Positions 17,801 to 25,300 are shown, counted from the stretch's first letter. The stretch: 64,000 nt of DNA from Asticcacaulis aquaticus (GCF_028550415.1 NZ_JAQQKX010000003.1:1-64000); one strand, 5' to 3'. Notes: generated by a model from the letters alone, not told the origin. Program-made: numbers and translations.

Positions 17801-18130
17801 ATCGACGCGTCTGAAAGTGCCAACCGCGTGCCGAATGCTGCTACAGCGGCGATTATCGGTATCCCGGTTGTTCCTACGGGTAGCGCGACCAGCTACTTTA
17901 AGACGGTTACGCCCGTCTTCAAGAACGGCTCCAAATCTCTTGATGCGCGAGCCTCCTATAAGCTGAACCGCAACGTTCAGTTCTTCGTCGAAGGCAAGAA
18001 CCTGCTTGACGATACGATCACGCGATACGCGCCGGATGATTATCGTAACGTTGGTGGAGGCACCCCGTACGTCTTCGATACCCTGTACTATGGTCGCCGT
18101 TATTACTTCGGCATCATCACGACCTTCTGA
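14822..18130 (+). CDS. TonB-dependent outer membrane receptor of the pectin locus
   Basis: This is a 1102-residue outer membrane receptor. It has a signal peptide (about 25 residues, ending AAQAQ), a probable TonB box DEVTDVVVVGARR, and a plug domain with DSIVADDVGNFPDKNVGEAI, GGFTIRGQGADLIRVEVDGM and DVVKGQTADMRPGGVGGTVR. A long beta-barrel follows, ending RRYYFGIITTF with the C-terminal Phe typical of outer membrane proteins. It belongs to the large Caulobacterales/Xanthomonas group that imports plant oligosaccharides using energy from TonB-ExbBD, which lie elsewhere. Its neighbours imply oligogalacturonides as substrate. Codon use looks less GC-rich than in neighbouring genes, as is common for loop-rich receptors. 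Confidence 0.92.
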   Translation: MISKHGLKYLAGASLLAISVATAAQAQTPAPVAAKGDEVTDVVVVGARRAEQSAINRKKKAATAQDSIVADDVGNFPDKNVGEAISRIAGVALDVSDAGDQGGFTIRGQGADLIRVEVDGMSMLPTDSQNGRSVTALGDMSSDLIKSVDVVKGQTADMRPGGVGGTVRIEQRNGLDFAKPLYKFNLQYQKNTLDQNWSPRANLILTRKFLDGRLGILFNFTYDDQRTSTDFNSVSDKQVGYQPMGDHDNSPEKSFVQAYDPVAAAVTTKAGCAALSTTGINSRLNCYAQWEDFAPSLPRMRRENRRDVRTSFQLRADYRVNDHLTVFASYNPNLREQDFQAYNLQIIAPTGTTNTSGVLSTNMRNVTVNANHYITSYDLIRGNGVTTLNYDSQVRDIQRTNEQHYTQLGADFKSGQWLAKARIQYGSAKGERADDAFKIIASIPSAHFYMIPENGLWTFDVPSFDLNNPASYYPTSPDNASATPRPGVFQNPTTTARLEYTPQADKNNEWNYQLDVTRTFESFGPLKTIKFGGSYTTRENQTWREGGFTIAPGVTLSRARSLDYIRMCDPTVTGSNCKYGSTVINTISTSADRLEKEHMLTPAQYRELIDSSLITLPGANYFNGMPDRGNLINSWKAFDFDSFFGVLGKYADLSSHNLDCLYECVASDGKTYTRPSYSTEESTASAYFMGDFETKLLGMEVFGNLGFRYQKIEVHAAPSINFYDRKLDTTKVSASNPAPYTDVFVSRRVGQVDRSSEDFLPSFNLAVWPIEDQVVVRYSIAKQRARPSMTNLTGTSAANCYKLDQALIDFYANNPAYFDDGDPDTENPSASTATRCSGRIGNPELKGYEANTQNVSLEWYPNKDTQLSLATYSIDVKTQRPEEISLPEYELEGTKYIADSYVDGPGGLKQTGLEVAGRTAFTFLPSVLRYTGAGFNYSTTESNEANTAKDPLTGKALPPVKQSGYYYNINFWYDDGKLNARVAYQERDFYYDRIDASESANRVPNAATAAIIGIPVVPTGSATSYFKTVTPVFKNGSKSLDARASYKLNRNVQFFVEGKNLLDDTITRYAPDDYRNVGGGTPYVFDTLYYGRRYYFGIITTF

Positions 18131-18161
18131 TTTGTAAAGCGTACCCTTGTTGGAAACTCAT

Positions 18162-18192
18162 CCGGTCCTGCGCCTCTCAGGACCGGACTTTT
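18162..18192 (+). terminator. Terminator after the TonB-dependent receptor
   Basis: A perfect 9-bp stem CCGGTCCTG / CAGGACCGG (18162-18170 with 18178-18186) is followed by ACTTTT. It suggests that the receptor is partly insulated from the GH105 gene. Confidence 0.7.
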
Positions 18193-18209
18193 CCGACCCT
18201 CTACTTTTT

Positions 18210-18250
18210 GCCGTCCGGAGCGACATCCCCTCGCGACGGACGGCGCTTTT
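18210..18250 (+). terminator. Second hairpin just before the GH105 start
   Basis: The stem GCCGTCCG / CGGACGGC (18210-18217 with 18237-18244) is followed by GCTTTT. It lies just before the ribosome binding site of the GH105-DUF4861 gene. It may be a second terminator, or a structure that tunes read-through or translation. Confidence 0.5.
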
Positions 18251-18267
18251 ATCAGGGACATCGATTC

Positions 18268-20538
18268 ATGACGTCTAAGCGCGCCGCCTTGTTGACGACC
18301 ATCAGCCGCAACGCCATTCTTTCTCTGGCCCTGATCAGTACACTGACGATGCCCTTGCCAGCCTATGCGCAAACGGCAGCCGCACCCAAGGTCGCCGGTA
18401 TAGAGACCGTCTGGCAGACGGCTCTGCCGCGTCCGAAACTCGATTTCAATCCGAATACCCTGCCGTCGCGTGAGGCCGTGATGGCTGCCGTCGAATACGT
18501 CAATTCGGCTCAGATTGCCGACATGACCAACCGTCCGCTTCAGATGGCGACCGGCAGCAACGTTACCGAAGCGTCTTCGAACTGGGTTGCCGCGACCTAC
18601 TATGTCGGCGCGGCGCGTCTGGCCCGCGTGTCGGAAAATCGCAATACCCTGCGCTTCCTGACCGCGGTGGCCGAGCACTATAACTATTCCCTGCGCGGGG
18701 CGCGCTCCGACCGGACCATGCTCAATGCCGACGACGTGGCGATCGGCGATCTCTATCAGGAACTGTACAGCCGCCGCGGTCAGCAGGGCACCTTGATGCC
18801 GTTGCAGCAGCGCCTCGACTTCATGGTACCGCATCTCAATCGTCCGCAGGAAACCGAGACCCTCGTCTGGTGGTGGTGCGATGCGCTGTACATGGCGCCG
18901 CCGATTCTGGCGCGCATGTCGGCCATCACCGGCGACCCGAAATATATCAAGGCTATGGACAAGGAGTGGCGCCGCACGGCGGGCCGCCTGTGGGTCGAAA
19001 GCGACCGCCTGTTCCTGCGCGACGAACGCTTCAAGACCCGCATGGGCGATAGCGGCAAGCCGATCTACTGGGCGCGCGGCAATGGCTGGGTGATCGGCGG
19101 TCTGGCGCGGACGCTGGAATATATGCCCGCCGATTTCGAGGGCCGTGACTTCTACACCGATATCTTCCGCAAGATGTCGAGCCGCATCATCGAGCTTCAG
19201 CAGCCCGACGGCCTGTGGCGCGCCGATCTCAACGACCCGAAAGCCTTCCCCGAAGCCGAAACCTCCGGCTCGGCCTTTTTCGTCTATGGGCTGGCCTGGG
19301 GCATCAATCATGGCCTGCTCGACCGCAAGACCTACCTGCCCTATGTGACGCGCGGTTGGGCGGCGCTTAACAAGCAGGTGCTGCCGAACGGGATGCTGGG
19401 CGCGGCGCAGAAAACCGGTGACCGTCCGGTGCCGACCAGGGCTGAGGAAACCGGTCCCTACGCCACCGGTGCCTATGTGCTGGCCGGGCTTGAGGTCGCC
19501 GATCTCAATGACGCGGTGCAGTCCCTGCCCGAAGCGCTGCAGGGCCGCGACCACCCGGATACGGTCATGGCGACCACCCCGACCCCGCCGCCACCGGTGA
19601 CCGTGGTCGGCGAAGAGGAAAAGGCGCGCCGTGAGGACGAGATGCGCTCGACGCGGGCTCTGGCTTACGATCCGGCGACGCTGAAACGCCCCGCCGCCAT
19701 CGAAAAGCTGACCCCGCCGACGGAAGCCGAGCAAACACCGCGCGCCGTCGCTCGCTTCGCGCCGGATCGTCTTGACGACCTGCTGTGGGAAAACGACAAG
19801 GTCGCTCACCGCATCTACGGTCCGGCGCTGGAAGCGCGCGAGTCGCCGTCGGGCTCCGGCATCGATGTCTGGGCCAAGCGCGTCCGCTACCCGTTCATGG
19901 ATCGTCAGCTGAAATTCCCGAACTACCACACCGACCGCGGCGAAGGCCTCGACTATTACGATGTCGGTCGCGGTCGCGGCGCGGGTGGTCTGGGCATCTG
20001 GTTCGATAACAAGCTGTGGACCTCGCGCAACTTCTCGACCTACAAGATTCTGAAAACCGGCGACGAAGCTCTGTTCACGGTCGATTATCGTCCGTGGCCG
20101 GTCGATGTCGCGCGCAAGGTGTGGGAGACGCGGACCTTCTCTCTGCCGCTCGGCTCAAACTTCACGCGCATGACCTCGACGATCCAGTCCGATACGAAGG
20201 AGCCGTTGATTGTCGCTGTCGGCATTTCCAAGCGCAAGACCGATGCCGGTAGCGGCGTGCTGCTGAAAGACGCCAAAACGGGCCGTCTGTCGTTCTGGGA
20301 GCCGTCCAACCCCGAACACGGCAGCCTGGGGATCAGCATTCTCGCCGATCCGGCCATGGTCGAGGGCTTTGCCGAAGACGCCGACAACTATCTGATCCTG
20401 CTGCGCGTCACGCCCGGTAAGCCCTTCGTCTACTATATGGGGTCGGCCTGGGACGGCGGGCTCGACTTCAAGTCGCGCACCGACTGGGACGCCTTTGTCG
20501 CCAAGCAAAAGCCCGACTTCAATCCGGCGAAAAAGTAG
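18268..20538 (+). CDS. GH105 unsaturated uronyl hydrolase fused to a DUF4861 domain
   Basis: This is a 756-residue exported protein with a signal peptide of about 35 residues ending AYAQ. The N-terminal GH105 (alpha/alpha)6 domain (about residues 60-440) has NRPLQMATGSNVTEASSNWV, LVWWWCDALYMAPPIL with a likely catalytic Asp at about residue 205, and YWARGNGWVIGGLARTLEYM. GH105 enzymes remove the unsaturated uronic acid left by pectin lyases. A Pro-rich linker of about 60 residues leads to a DUF4861 domain (about 500-750) with FAPDRLDDLLWENDKVAHRI, GLDYYDVGRGRGAGGLGIW and YYMGSAWDGGLDFKSRTDW. DUF4861 is usually a separate gene in pectin loci. Residue numbers are estimates. The next gene starts 10 bases downstream. 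Confidence 0.85.
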   Translation: MTSKRAALLTTISRNAILSLALISTLTMPLPAYAQTAAAPKVAGIETVWQTALPRPKLDFNPNTLPSREAVMAAVEYVNSAQIADMTNRPLQMATGSNVTEASSNWVAATYYVGAARLARVSENRNTLRFLTAVAEHYNYSLRGARSDRTMLNADDVAIGDLYQELYSRRGQQGTLMPLQQRLDFMVPHLNRPQETETLVWWWCDALYMAPPILARMSAITGDPKYIKAMDKEWRRTAGRLWVESDRLFLRDERFKTRMGDSGKPIYWARGNGWVIGGLARTLEYMPADFEGRDFYTDIFRKMSSRIIELQQPDGLWRADLNDPKAFPEAETSGSAFFVYGLAWGINHGLLDRKTYLPYVTRGWAALNKQVLPNGMLGAAQKTGDRPVPTRAEETGPYATGAYVLAGLEVADLNDAVQSLPEALQGRDHPDTVMATTPTPPPPVTVVGEEEKARREDEMRSTRALAYDPATLKRPAAIEKLTPPTEAEQTPRAVARFAPDRLDDLLWENDKVAHRIYGPALEARESPSGSGIDVWAKRVRYPFMDRQLKFPNYHTDRGEGLDYYDVGRGRGAGGLGIWFDNKLWTSRNFSTYKILKTGDEALFTVDYRPWPVDVARKVWETRTFSLPLGSNFTRMTSTIQSDTKEPLIVAVGISKRKTDAGSGVLLKDAKTGRLSFWEPSNPEHGSLGISILADPAMVEGFAEDADNYLILLRVTPGKPFVYYMGSAWDGGLDFKSRTDWDAFVAKQKPDFNPAKK

Positions 20539-20548
20539 GAGTTCCCCG

Positions 20549-21910
20549 ATGACCACTCGTCGCACCGCGCTGAAAAGTCTGATCGGGGCCTCGTCGCTGT
20601 TGCCCCTGCTGATGCAGAGCGAAGCCAGCGCGCAACCCGCCCCGCAACCCGCGGCTAAACCCGCCGGTCCCGCGCCAAAAGAATGGATCGATCCCAAGAC
20701 CGGCCATCGCGTCATCCGCGTTTCGACCGAAGACGGGTCAGGCGTGCTTTACTTCTACCGTCAGGCCTATACGCCCGAAGGCGATATCATGGTCATCAAG
20801 GCCCCGTCGGGCATGCAGGCCGTGCGGCTCAAAGACTGGAGCGTGTCGACCCTGCTCAAGGGCAAGGAAAACGACCTTCTGTTCATGATGCGCACCACGC
20901 GCGAAGCCGTCTATGCGGTCACCGATGCCGGCGAAGGCGAGGCCGAGGACCGGCCCAAGACCATATATGCCATCCATGTCGATACGAAGAAAATCCGCAA
21001 GCTGGGTCGCATCAACGGCGGGCGCATAACCTCGTCAAATGCTGACGATACCCTGTTGCTGGGGCAGGTCGCCGATGGTGCCAAACCGCTCCAGCCCAAG
21101 GACGCCGCCAGCGTCGAGAAGTTCGGTCAGGCTGAATATGCGGCGCTGGGGCCGGACGGCAAACCGCTGAACTTCGCCAAGGCCAAGGGTGTGCGCATGT
21201 GGGAGCGCTGGTCGCAGCGCGTCCCGGCGGAGATTTTCACGCTCGATATAAAGAGTGGCGATCGCAAGGTCATTTACAAGACAGAGGACTGGATCGGCCA
21301 TACCCAGTTTTCGCCGACCGACCCGACCCTGATTCGCTTCTGCATGGAAGGACCATGGCACCGTGTCGATCGCATCAAGCTGATCCGCGCCGACGGCACG
21401 GGCCTGACCAGCGTCCATACGCGCACCCAGAACATGGAGATTTTCGGCCACGAATTCTTCAGCCAGGACGGCAAGTGGATCTGGTACGACCTGCAAACGC
21501 CGCGCGGTCAGGTCTTCTGGGTCGCGGGCCTCGAACTGGCCACGGGCAAGCGCGTGTGGAAACGTATGGAGCAGAACGACTGGGGCGTCCATTTCAACAT
21601 CGCTGCGGATGGCGTGACCTTCGCCAGCGACGGCGGCGACGCCGACATGGTGGCCCACGCGCCGGACGGCAAATGGATATCGCTGTTGCAGGGTGAAACC
21701 ATCGTCGATGCCGATATGTCGGGCTATGATGACGGCCTGATCACCATTGAAAAATTCAAGGCGACGCGTCTGGCGGACATGTCGGGCCACGACTACCGGC
21801 TGGAGCCCAATCTGCGCTTTACGCCGGACGGCAAGTGGCTCGTTTACGTCTCTAACCTGCATGGTGCCAACCACGTCTATGCGGTCGAGGTTGCGCCCGT
21901 GAAAGGCTAA
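20549..21910 (+). CDS. Oligogalacturonate lyase, polysaccharide lyase family 22
   Basis: This 453-residue protein would cleave short oligogalacturonides to 5-keto-4-deoxyuronate. It is a seven-bladed beta-propeller with repeated strands such as YTPEGDIMVIK, LRFTPDGKWLVYVSN and FSQDGKWIWYDLQTPRG; the GHEFFSQDG motif contains a metal-binding His of the family. Unlike the cytosolic enterobacterial Ogl, it carries an N-terminal export signal (MTTRRTALKSLIGASSLLPL) with paired arginines, suggesting Tat export to the periplasm. The ATG has AGGAG 8 bases upstream and follows the GH105 stop by 10 bases, so the two form an operon. Confidence 0.88.
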   Translation: MTTRRTALKSLIGASSLLPLLMQSEASAQPAPQPAAKPAGPAPKEWIDPKTGHRVIRVSTEDGSGVLYFYRQAYTPEGDIMVIKAPSGMQAVRLKDWSVSTLLKGKENDLLFMMRTTREAVYAVTDAGEGEAEDRPKTIYAIHVDTKKIRKLGRINGGRITSSNADDTLLLGQVADGAKPLQPKDAASVEKFGQAEYAALGPDGKPLNFAKAKGVRMWERWSQRVPAEIFTLDIKSGDRKVIYKTEDWIGHTQFSPTDPTLIRFCMEGPWHRVDRIKLIRADGTGLTSVHTRTQNMEIFGHEFFSQDGKWIWYDLQTPRGQVFWVAGLELATGKRVWKRMEQNDWGVHFNIAADGVTFASDGGDADMVAHAPDGKWISLLQGETIVDADMSGYDDGLITIEKFKATRLADMSGHDYRLEPNLRFTPDGKWLVYVSNLHGANHVYAVEVAPVKG

Positions 21911-22026
21911 TTTTGCTTTTTAGCGTATTATCATTATATTCGAGTCGAGCACGATAAAACGAATGATTTTGACATCCGGATAAAATCGGTATGTCCTGAA
22001 ATATACCCTGGTTGGAGCCGCGTACC
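21911..22026 (+). promoter_or_regulatory. Upstream region of the IclR gene with an AT-rich shared motif
   Basis: TATTATCATTATAT at 21926-21939 matches 13 of 14 bases with the reverse strand of 6873-6886 before the DUF4450 gene. The overlapping TATATTCGAG at 21935-21944 also occurs at 13005-13014 before the glycosidase-like gene. If the IclR protein autoregulates, this is a likely binding site. Confidence 0.4.
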
Positions 22027-22845
22027 TTGCCTAAGCTGAAACTTGCTGAACCGAAAGACATGGACGCGGAGGTCGAGGACTTTGGCGAAAAGGAAAAGGG
22101 CGTCACCGGCGCCCTGACCCTGATGCGTGGTCTCGACGTTCTGAAATCGGTTTCAGGCGGCAACAATACCCTGCCCAAGATTTCCAAGGACTTGACGCTG
22201 AACAAGTCGACGGTCCATCGTCTGGCGACGACTCTGGTCGATTACGGCTACCTGTCCTTCTCGCAAAAGGAAGGCTACGCGCTGGGGACCATGCTGCTGG
22301 AGCTGGGGCACGCCGCGTCCCAGCAGATCACCCTGACCCGCGTGTCGCACGACTATCTGGTGCGTCTGGCCGCCGATACGGGCGATACGGTCAATCTGGG
22401 CGTTCTCGACGGCCATCAGGTTCATTATATCGACAAGATTCCCGGCACCCGTCGCATCGAGGTCCGTTGCGTCATCGGTGAGCGTCAGGCCATCCGTCCC
22501 ACCGGTCTCGGCAAGGCCTTGCTGATCGATGCCGAGGAAGACAAGCTGCGCGAAGTCTATAATCGCGAAACCCGCGACTATCCCAACTATCGCTACGATA
22601 TGAAGACATGGCTTGAGGTCATGAAGCACTATGCTCAGGAAGGCTATGCGCTGGACCTCGACGAGAACGAGGACCGCATCCGCTGCGTTGCCGCACCTAT
22701 CCGCGACATATCGGGCCGTATCGTAGCTGCCGTATCGATCTCCAGCGCCGCCCAATATATGGATGACGGCCGGATCGAAACGCTCAAGGGATACGTAAAA
22801 GACGTTACGCTCCAGATCAGTCGCGAACTGGGGTACAAGGACTGA
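22027..22845 (+). CDS. IclR-family transcriptional regulator (KdgR-like)
   Basis: This is a 272-residue regulator in the given model. An N-terminal winged helix-turn-helix (about residues 20-85, with ALTLMRGLDVLKSVSG, NKSTVHRLATTLVDYGYL and GYALGTMLLELG) is followed by the IclR effector domain (about 95-265), with VNLGVLDGHQVHYIDKIPG, RPTGLGKALL and EGYALDLDENEDRIRCVAAP. The start is uncertain: TTG at 22027 has GGAG 9 bases upstream, an earlier TTG is at 22012, and an ATG at 22060 lacks a ribosome binding site. IclR proteins such as KdgR repress pectin genes and are released by 2-keto-3-deoxygluconate. Its place at the end of the pectin locus suggests the same role here. Confidence 0.85.
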   Translation: MPKLKLAEPKDMDAEVEDFGEKEKGVTGALTLMRGLDVLKSVSGGNNTLPKISKDLTLNKSTVHRLATTLVDYGYLSFSQKEGYALGTMLLELGHAASQQITLTRVSHDYLVRLAADTGDTVNLGVLDGHQVHYIDKIPGTRRIEVRCVIGERQAIRPTGLGKALLIDAEEDKLREVYNRETRDYPNYRYDMKTWLEVMKHYAQEGYALDLDENEDRIRCVAAPIRDISGRIVAAVSISSAAQYMDDGRIETLKGYVKDVTLQISRELGYKD

Positions 22846-22892
22846 CACAAGTCTGAAACAGACCGGTCTGTCCACATATGTTTCTTATCGAT

Positions 22893-22910
22893 CTGTCACA
22901 ACCCTGTCGT
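22893..22910 (+). promoter_or_regulatory. Pho box upstream of phoR
   Basis: CTGTCAC-AACC-CTGTCGT shows two 7-base direct repeats with 11-base periodicity, the classic PhoB site with only two deviations from CTGTCAT. It lies 117 bases before the phoR ATG. PhoB would activate phoR under phosphate starvation. Confidence 0.8.
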
Positions 22911-23026
22911 GAAATCTGCGTAGGCCTCTGTATTAAAAATACAGGGTGCCCTTGCGTATGGATAACAGGATATTAACGCACGCCAGCGTTCTATGGTTGC
23001 CTCACTCAGACTATATCGAAGCAGGC

Positions 23027-24466
23027 ATGGCCAACAGACCCAAGAAAATCCGGGGCTATTTTCCGTTAAGTGTCGCTACCGGCATCATTATCCTCATCGT
23101 GCTGGCGATTATCGCGCCGAACGCCCCCTGGTTGATCTGGGTGGCGCTGACGGTGTTGGGGGTCTGCGCCTTTGCCATGAACCGCGACATCCGCAAGGCG
23201 CAGCAGGTGACCGCGCCGGCGCCGGCCCTCCCCGAACCCGTACGGGTTCAGCCCGAGGGGCCCAGCTTTCAGGAGGTCCTGCGCGCCATTCCTGATCCTG
23301 TCATGGTCGTTTCGGGGGTCGAGCCCAACGATATCGCCGGTCGCTGGGTGGTCTTTGCCAATACCGCCGCGCGCGAAGAGTTTCACATAACCGGCGAAAA
23401 CGGGCTTCTGGTCTCCTCCGTGCGCAATCCCGAAGTGCTGGAGGCGGTCGACGAGGCCCTGTTCGGTAATATCCGCCGCGATACGGTGTTTGAAACCTCC
23501 GGCGCGCAGGACAAGTTCTGGCGCGCCTGGACCTCGCCGCTGCCCGTAGCCGAGGGGGCGCGGAAGCTGGCCCTGCTGGTGGTGCGCGATGAGACCGACA
23601 TCCGCCGTATCGAGCGCATGCGCGCCGACTTCCTCGCTAATGCCAGCCATGAGTTGCGCACGCCCCTGGCCTCGCTAACCGGCTTTATCGAAACCCTGCG
23701 CGGCCATGCCAAGGACGACCTCAAGGCGCGCGACAAATTCCTCAATATCATGGCGGCGCAGGCCGAGCGCATGGGTCGGCTGATCCACGATCTTCTGTCG
23801 CTCAGCCGCATCGAGATGAACGAGCACGTGCCGCCGTCGGGCGAGGCCGACCTGTCTCTGGCGGCGCGCGACGTGATGGACAGCCTCAGCATTCTGGCGC
23901 AGGAAAAGGGCGTCACCCTGACCTTTACCGGCCCGGCGCCCGGCGCGATCAGTCTGGTTGCCGACCGCGACCAGATATTGCAGGTCGTCCAGAATCTCAG
24001 CGACAATGCCCTGAAATACGCGCCGCCCGGCTCGGAGATCGAACTGGAAATCCTCACCGACCGGACGCTGGAGCAAGCGATTGCCGCTCGCGATCCCGCC
24101 GCGGCCAAGCTGGTTCTGCTGCGCCCGGACCGTCGTGACGACTTCTATACCGTCATCCGCGTCAAGGACCATGGCCCGGGCATCCGGCGTGAATATCTGC
24201 CGCGGCTGGCCGAGCGCTTCTACCGTGTCGAAGGACAGAAATCCGGCGACAAGCTGGGGACCGGTCTGGGGCTGGCCATCGTCAAACACATCATCAACCG
24301 CCATCGTGGCGGTCTGGTGGTCGAATCCATTGCCCGGCCCTCGACCACGGACCGGGAACTGCTGGCCTACGACCTGCCGGATAAGGTGGCGGCGGTGTCC
24401 GACGATCTGACCACCTATACGGCTTTCAGCGCCTATTTCCCGCAGCCACGGCGGCTAAAAGCCTGA
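23027..24466 (+). CDS. phoR: Phosphate regulon sensor histidine kinase PhoR
   Basis: This 479-residue inner membrane kinase phosphorylates PhoB. Two close hydrophobic segments (about residues 12-52) are followed by a PAS domain (about 80-190), a HisKA domain with the phosphate-accepting His at about residue 208 in FLANASHELRTPLASLTGF, and an ATPase domain with QNLSDNALKYAPPGSEIE, VRVKDHGPGI-like and GTGLGLAIVKHI motifs. An open frame extends upstream to a GTG at 22946. I chose the ATG before the charged NRPKKIRGY because it precedes the first membrane segment, but the choice is not decisive. phoU and phoB follow on the same strand; the pstSCAB genes often found here are absent. Confidence 0.92.
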   Translation: MANRPKKIRGYFPLSVATGIIILIVLAIIAPNAPWLIWVALTVLGVCAFAMNRDIRKAQQVTAPAPALPEPVRVQPEGPSFQEVLRAIPDPVMVVSGVEPNDIAGRWVVFANTAAREEFHITGENGLLVSSVRNPEVLEAVDEALFGNIRRDTVFETSGAQDKFWRAWTSPLPVAEGARKLALLVVRDETDIRRIERMRADFLANASHELRTPLASLTGFIETLRGHAKDDLKARDKFLNIMAAQAERMGRLIHDLLSLSRIEMNEHVPPSGEADLSLAARDVMDSLSILAQEKGVTLTFTGPAPGAISLVADRDQILQVVQNLSDNALKYAPPGSEIELEILTDRTLEQAIAARDPAAAKLVLLRPDRRDDFYTVIRVKDHGPGIRREYLPRLAERFYRVEGQKSGDKLGTGLGLAIVKHIINRHRGGLVVESIARPSTTDRELLAYDLPDKVAAVSDDLTTYTAFSAYFPQPRRLKA

Positions 24467-24530
24467 TTATGAACCCGCTTTGCGGGAAAAATGACAGTTT
24501 TGCCGCTAAAACCTTGGGTAGGGCGCTCAG

Positions 24531-24548
24531 CTGTAATAAGCTTGTCAC
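24531..24548 (+). promoter_or_regulatory. Pho box upstream of phoU
   Basis: CTGTAAT-AAGC-TTGTCAC has the 7+4+7 layout of a PhoB site with three deviations from consensus. It lies 38 bases before the phoU start, suggesting that phoU-phoB has its own PhoB-activated promoter separate from phoR. Confidence 0.65.
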
Positions 24549-24586
24549 AAAATCCACATATGGGCTTTAGGCCAAGGACACCTGTC

Positions 24587-25273
24587 ATGAACACGCACAT
24601 CGTCAAAACCTACGGTGAAGAACTGGACCAGCTTTCGGCCGAAGTCGTCCTGATGGGCGGGCTTGCCGAAGCTCAGGTCGCCGACGCCGTCGAAGCCGTC
24701 GCCCGTCGTGACGTGGCGCTGGCGCAAAGCGTGGTCGTGCGCGACCAGAAGCTCGACGAGCTGGAAAAAGACATCGAGCGCAAGTGCATCCGTCTGATCG
24801 CCCTGCGTCAGCCTATGGCTGCCGATCTGCGCAAGACGGTTGCCGCCATGAAGATCGCCACCTCGCTGGAGCGTACCGGCGATCTGGCCAAGAATATCGC
24901 CAAGCGCTCGATGGTCATCGCCGAGGCCGAGCCGATGTCGCCGCTGACGCGCTCAATCGAACGTATGGGCAAGCTGGTCTCGTCGCGTCTGCGCGACGTG
25001 CTTGACGCCTATAAGTCGGGCAAGCTCGACATGGCCATGGCCGTCTGGTCGTCGGACACCGAGGTCGATGAGCATTACAACGCCCTGTTCCGCGAACTGC
25101 TGACCTATATGATGGGCGACCCGCGTACCATTTCGGCCTGCACCCACATCCTGTTCATGGCCAAGAACCTTGAACGCATCGGCGACCATGCGACCAACAT
25201 GGCCGAACACATCCATTACGAGATCACCGGCGAGGATTACGTCGAAGATCGACCTAAGAGTTCAACCTTCTAA
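24587..25273 (+). CDS. phoU: Phosphate signalling protein PhoU
   Basis: This 228-residue all-helical protein has two PhoU repeats. Seen: EELDQLSAEVVLMGGLAEAQ, the metal-binding helix ends RQPMAADLRKTVAAMKIATSLERTGDLAKNIAKR (repeat 1) and DPRTISACTHILFMAKNLERIGDHATNMAEH (repeat 2), each with the conserved E-R-x-G/x-D-x-A/x-N pattern. PhoU damps PhoR activity and controls phosphate uptake through the Pst transporter. The open frame begins upstream, but the ATG at 24587 has AAGGAC in front and starts the conserved domain. phoB follows after 27 bases. Confidence 0.95.
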   Translation: MNTHIVKTYGEELDQLSAEVVLMGGLAEAQVADAVEAVARRDVALAQSVVVRDQKLDELEKDIERKCIRLIALRQPMAADLRKTVAAMKIATSLERTGDLAKNIAKRSMVIAEAEPMSPLTRSIERMGKLVSSRLRDVLDAYKSGKLDMAMAVWSSDTEVDEHYNALFRELLTYMMGDPRTISACTHILFMAKNLERIGDHATNMAEHIHYEITGEDYVEDRPKSSTF

Positions 25274-25300
25274 ATTCTCAGCCGGAGCGGCTTTTTTCCC

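Noticed and set aside
18103-19929. A 608-codon minus-strand frame opposite the GH105 gene
   Set aside because: It is antisense to conserved GH105 motifs; the translated protein is low in complexity and His/Arg-rich.
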